A DNA stretch of 64,000 bases from JALYUM01 sp036688685 (GTDB lineage: Bacteria; Pseudomonadota; Gammaproteobacteria; Burkholderiales; Burkholderiaceae_D): positions 39,973 to 103,972 of the forward strand of contig NZ_JAQQPS010000022.1 of the NCBI RefSeq assembly GCF_036688685.1. The letters run 5' to 3'. The position numbers were made by a program, and so were the translations under genes. Position 1 is the first letter of the stretch. Each line of letters starts with the position of its first letter. Under the pieces are notes generated by a model that had not been told where the DNA came from, did not search any database, and saw nothing but the letters and a program-made list of their open reading frames with translations. This document shows, piece by piece, positions 61,511 to 64,000 of the stretch.

Positions 61511-61557
61511 GTCCACCTTTGCGCTGCGCGCGCCTTATCTGGATTGGTTGTGTACGA

Positions 61558-63971
61558 TCACGCCCGCACAGTGCGGCGCAGAGTTTCGCGGATCTTCTGC
61601 GCCAGCTGGCCGCGCTGGTACGGTTTGCTCAGCAGCTGTACGCCGGCCTGCAAGCGCCCGTTGTCGGTCAGCGCGTTGCGGGTATAGCCGGAGGTGAACA
61701 GCACCGCCAGCTCGGGCAGGATGCGGCGCGCCTGGGCCGCCAGTTCGGTGCTCGTCACCGGCCCCGGCATGACGACGTCGGTGAACAGCAGGTCGACTTT
61801 GGCGCCGCGCTCGATCAGCGCCAGCGCGCTGGCGCCATCGGCCGCATCGATGACCTGATAGCCAAGACCACTGAGGGTGCCGACCACGGTCAGGCGCACT
61901 TCTGCATCGTCTTCCACCACCAGGATGGTTTCGCTGCCGCCGCTGGCCGATTCGAGCTCCGGCAGCGCGCGCGGCAATTCGCGCTCGTTCGAACGGGGCA
62001 GCAGGATCTCGACGGTGGTGCCCACGCCGGGCGTGCTGGAAAGCGCGATGTGGCCGCCGCTCTGCTTGACGAAACCGTAGGCCATCGACAGACCCAGGCC
62101 GGTGCCCTCGCCCACCGGCTTGGTGGTGAAAAACGGCTCGAAGGCCAGCGCCCGCACTTCGTCGCTCATGCCCGCACCGGAGTCGGACACGGCCAGCAGC
62201 ACGTAGTGGCCGGGTGCGATGTCGGCCAGCGCCTGGACGTCGGCCGCTTGCAGCACGCGGTTGCGCAACACGATGGTGAAGACGCCGTCGCCTTGCGCGG
62301 CCATCGCATCGCGCGCATTGATGGCCAGGTTGACCACCACGTTTTCCAGCTGGCCGGGGTCGACCATGATGTTCCACAAATCGGGGTCGCACTGGTAATC
62401 GATGCGGATCGATTCGCCCAGCGCCCGTTGCAACAGGTCGTCGCGGTTGCGCACGATGCGCAGCGGATTGAGCGCCACCGGCTGCAGCGGCTGGCGGCGC
62501 GCGAAGGCGAGCAGCTGCGAGGACAGCTTGGCGCCCTTGTCCACCGCGGTGGCGATGCTGCGCAGGCGCTGCTGCAGCTTTTCTTCGGAGGGCGGCAAGT
62601 GCTGCAGCAGCTGCACGTTGCCGCTGATGATCTGCAGGACATTGTTGAAGTCGTGCGCCACGCCGCCGGTGAGTTTGCCGACCGCTTCGAGTTTCTGGGC
62701 ATGCTGCAGGGCCTGGCGCGCATTGTCGAGCGCGGCGCTGCGTTCGGCCGCATGGCGCTCGGCCTGTTTGCGCTCGGAGATATCGCGGATGAACGCGCTG
62801 GCGGCGAATCCGTCGCCTTCAGGGAAGTCGGCCAGCGCCAGCTCGGCGGGGATCATGCGCCCGCTGCGGTGCAGCAGCTGCACTTCGACCACCCCGCGCG
62901 CCGGTGCGTCCGGGTCGGTGTCGACCAGGCTGGCGAAACCGGCCTGGCCCGGGCGCCGCGCGGCGGGCGGCACCAGCAGCTCGGCCAGGGCGCGTCCGGT
63001 CGCCTCGCGCGCGCACCAGCCGAACATCGCCTCGGCGCAGGCGTTCCAGTCGGTGATCAAGCCGCTCGGGCTGACCGCGACAAACGCATCGTGGGAATGC
63101 TGCAGGATCACATTGAAGCGCTGGCGCTCGCTGGCCAGGCGCGCGTTGGCGTCGCGCATGGCCGCTTCGTTTTCCTTGGTGCGGGTGATGTCGGTGTGGG
63201 TGCCGATGGTGCGCACCGGCTTGCCCTCGGGGTCGCGCGTGACGGCCATGCCGCGCGCCAGGATCCACTTGTAGCTGCCGTCCTTGCAGCGCATGCGGAA
63301 CTGCGCTTCGTAGTTGGCGCCGCTGCTGGCAATGTAGGCGTCGAGGATGGCGACGGTCGACCCCAGGTCGTCAGGGTGAAGCAGCTCGCGCCACGCAATG
63401 TGCGTATTCGGCACCTCGGTCTCCAGGTAGCCCAGCATGCCCTTCCAGCGCTGCGTGTAGATCACTTCATTGATGCCGCGGTCCCAGTCCCAGACGCCGT
63501 CGCCGGCGCCTTCCAGGGCGTATTTCCAGCGAAATTCGCTGACGCTCAGTTGCTGCGTCATGTGCCCGGCAATGGCGATGGCACGGCGCCGCCCGGTCGC
63601 CAGGATCCACACCAGCAGGCCGATCAGCAAACTGCCGGCGCTGCCGATCAGCGCGATCAGGTGCGGCTTGCTGCGGTCGATGCGGCGTTCGAACTGCAGG
63701 CTGGAACGGATGTCGAGCGTCCACGGCTGGCCAGCCACGGCAATGCGCTGCACCGTGCTGTAGAGGGGGCTGAAGCCGGCCGGTTCACGCCCGGCGCCCG
63801 GCGTCGCATTGCGCGCCGCCGCGCGCGCGTCGTACAGGCGCGCGCCTTCCTGCACGGCGTCGCCGTCGTAGATCGACAGCGTCACGTCACCGGCGCGCTC
63901 GCCTGCCAGCCCGGCCATCAGGTCGTCCATGCGAAATGGCGCGCCGACCCAGCCGACCAGGGCGGCGCGGC
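61558..63971 (-). CDS. Hybrid sensor histidine kinase, truncated at the right edge
   Basis: At least 800 residues; the N-terminus is missing because the window ends. Seen from the N-terminal side: end of an extracellular CHASE-like sensor, a transmembrane segment (IALIGSAGSLLIGLLVWIL), two PAS domains, H box LTGGVAHDFNNVLQIISGN, ATPase lid VSDSGAGMSDE with GTGLGLSMAYGFV, and a C-terminal receiver with phospho-Asp in LLFTDVVMPG. The kinase is of the type with an attached receiver and no separate regulator nearby. Confidence is for the class; the signal is unknown. Confidence 0.88.
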
Positions 63972-64000
63972 GGGGGGGGGGGGGGGGGGGGGGGGGGGGG
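63972..64000. other. Run of 29 G at the end of the window
   Basis: An uninterrupted G homopolymer after 63971. It does not continue any sensible protein sequence (it would read poly-proline on the gene's strand) and resembles the poly-G that two-colour sequencing instruments give at the end of reads. Most likely a contig-end artefact. Confidence 0.8.

Overview
The window looks like one chromosomal end-piece of a GC-rich betaproteobacterium, most likely an Oxalobacteraceae of the Massilia/Duganella/Telluria type. This rests on gene content and order (pst-pho operon, radA-alr beside lplT, tsaB-rimI-UDG), on the many GGDEF/EAL proteins and on GC-rich codon use; no rRNA is present to confirm it. 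No tRNA, phage, insertion-sequence transposase or CRISPR array was seen. The last 29 bases are one run of G, which looks like a sequencing or contig-end artefact, so both outer genes (carB on the left, a hybrid histidine kinase on the right) are incomplete here.

Layout. 0-3.6 kb: carA-carB, a GlcG/HbpS-like protein and a patatin-like lipoprotein. 3.7-10.4 kb: a complete phosphate operon on the minus strand, pstS-pstC-pstA-pstB-phoU-phoB-phoR, with a good Pho box in front of pstS. 10.5-18.4 kb: housekeeping genes (PilZ protein, radA, alr, lplT, DUF1853, a divergent uracil-DNA glycosylase, rimI, tsaB, a thioredoxin-like protein); a 183-bp element bounded by perfect 27-bp inverted repeats lies between lplT and the DUF1853 gene and supplies the stop codon of the latter. 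18.4-26.7 kb: a large GGDEF-EAL sensor, three small DUF proteins, an MltD-type lytic transglycosylase and a DEAD-box RNA helicase with a long leader.

27.1-38.9 kb is the most interesting stretch. It holds senA, senB and senC (selenoneine synthase, selenosugar synthase, selenophosphate synthetase), the ergothioneine-type genes egtD and egtB, and a five-gene ABC transporter operon whose binding protein resembles the family annotated as putative selenate binding proteins. Together they could import a selenium oxyanion, activate selenium as selenophosphate (SenC), transfer it to a sugar (SenB), and couple it to hercynine made by EgtD through SenA to give selenoneine; EgtB would use hercynine for ergothioneine. 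senA and senB are divergent and their start codons overlap by two bases. A diguanylate cyclase gene and a YihY-type membrane protein gene sit between the sen and egt blocks.

39-64 kb: a small Cro-like regulator, an H1-like lysine/alanine/proline-rich protein, a cluster of c-di-GMP genes (one with a degenerate GGDEF site but an intact inhibitory site), a SpeE-like methyltransferase-fold protein, a run of very small orphan genes (two of them only 43 and 57 codons, with strong ribosome binding sites), an esterase, a chemoreceptor, a ferredoxin, a cell-wall pair (L,D-transpeptidase and M23 peptidase), a second esterase, a two-component system beside a secreted M4 metalloprotease, a YpfJ-type zinc peptidase, a class I methyltransferase, another GGDEF-EAL protein and the truncated hybrid kinase.
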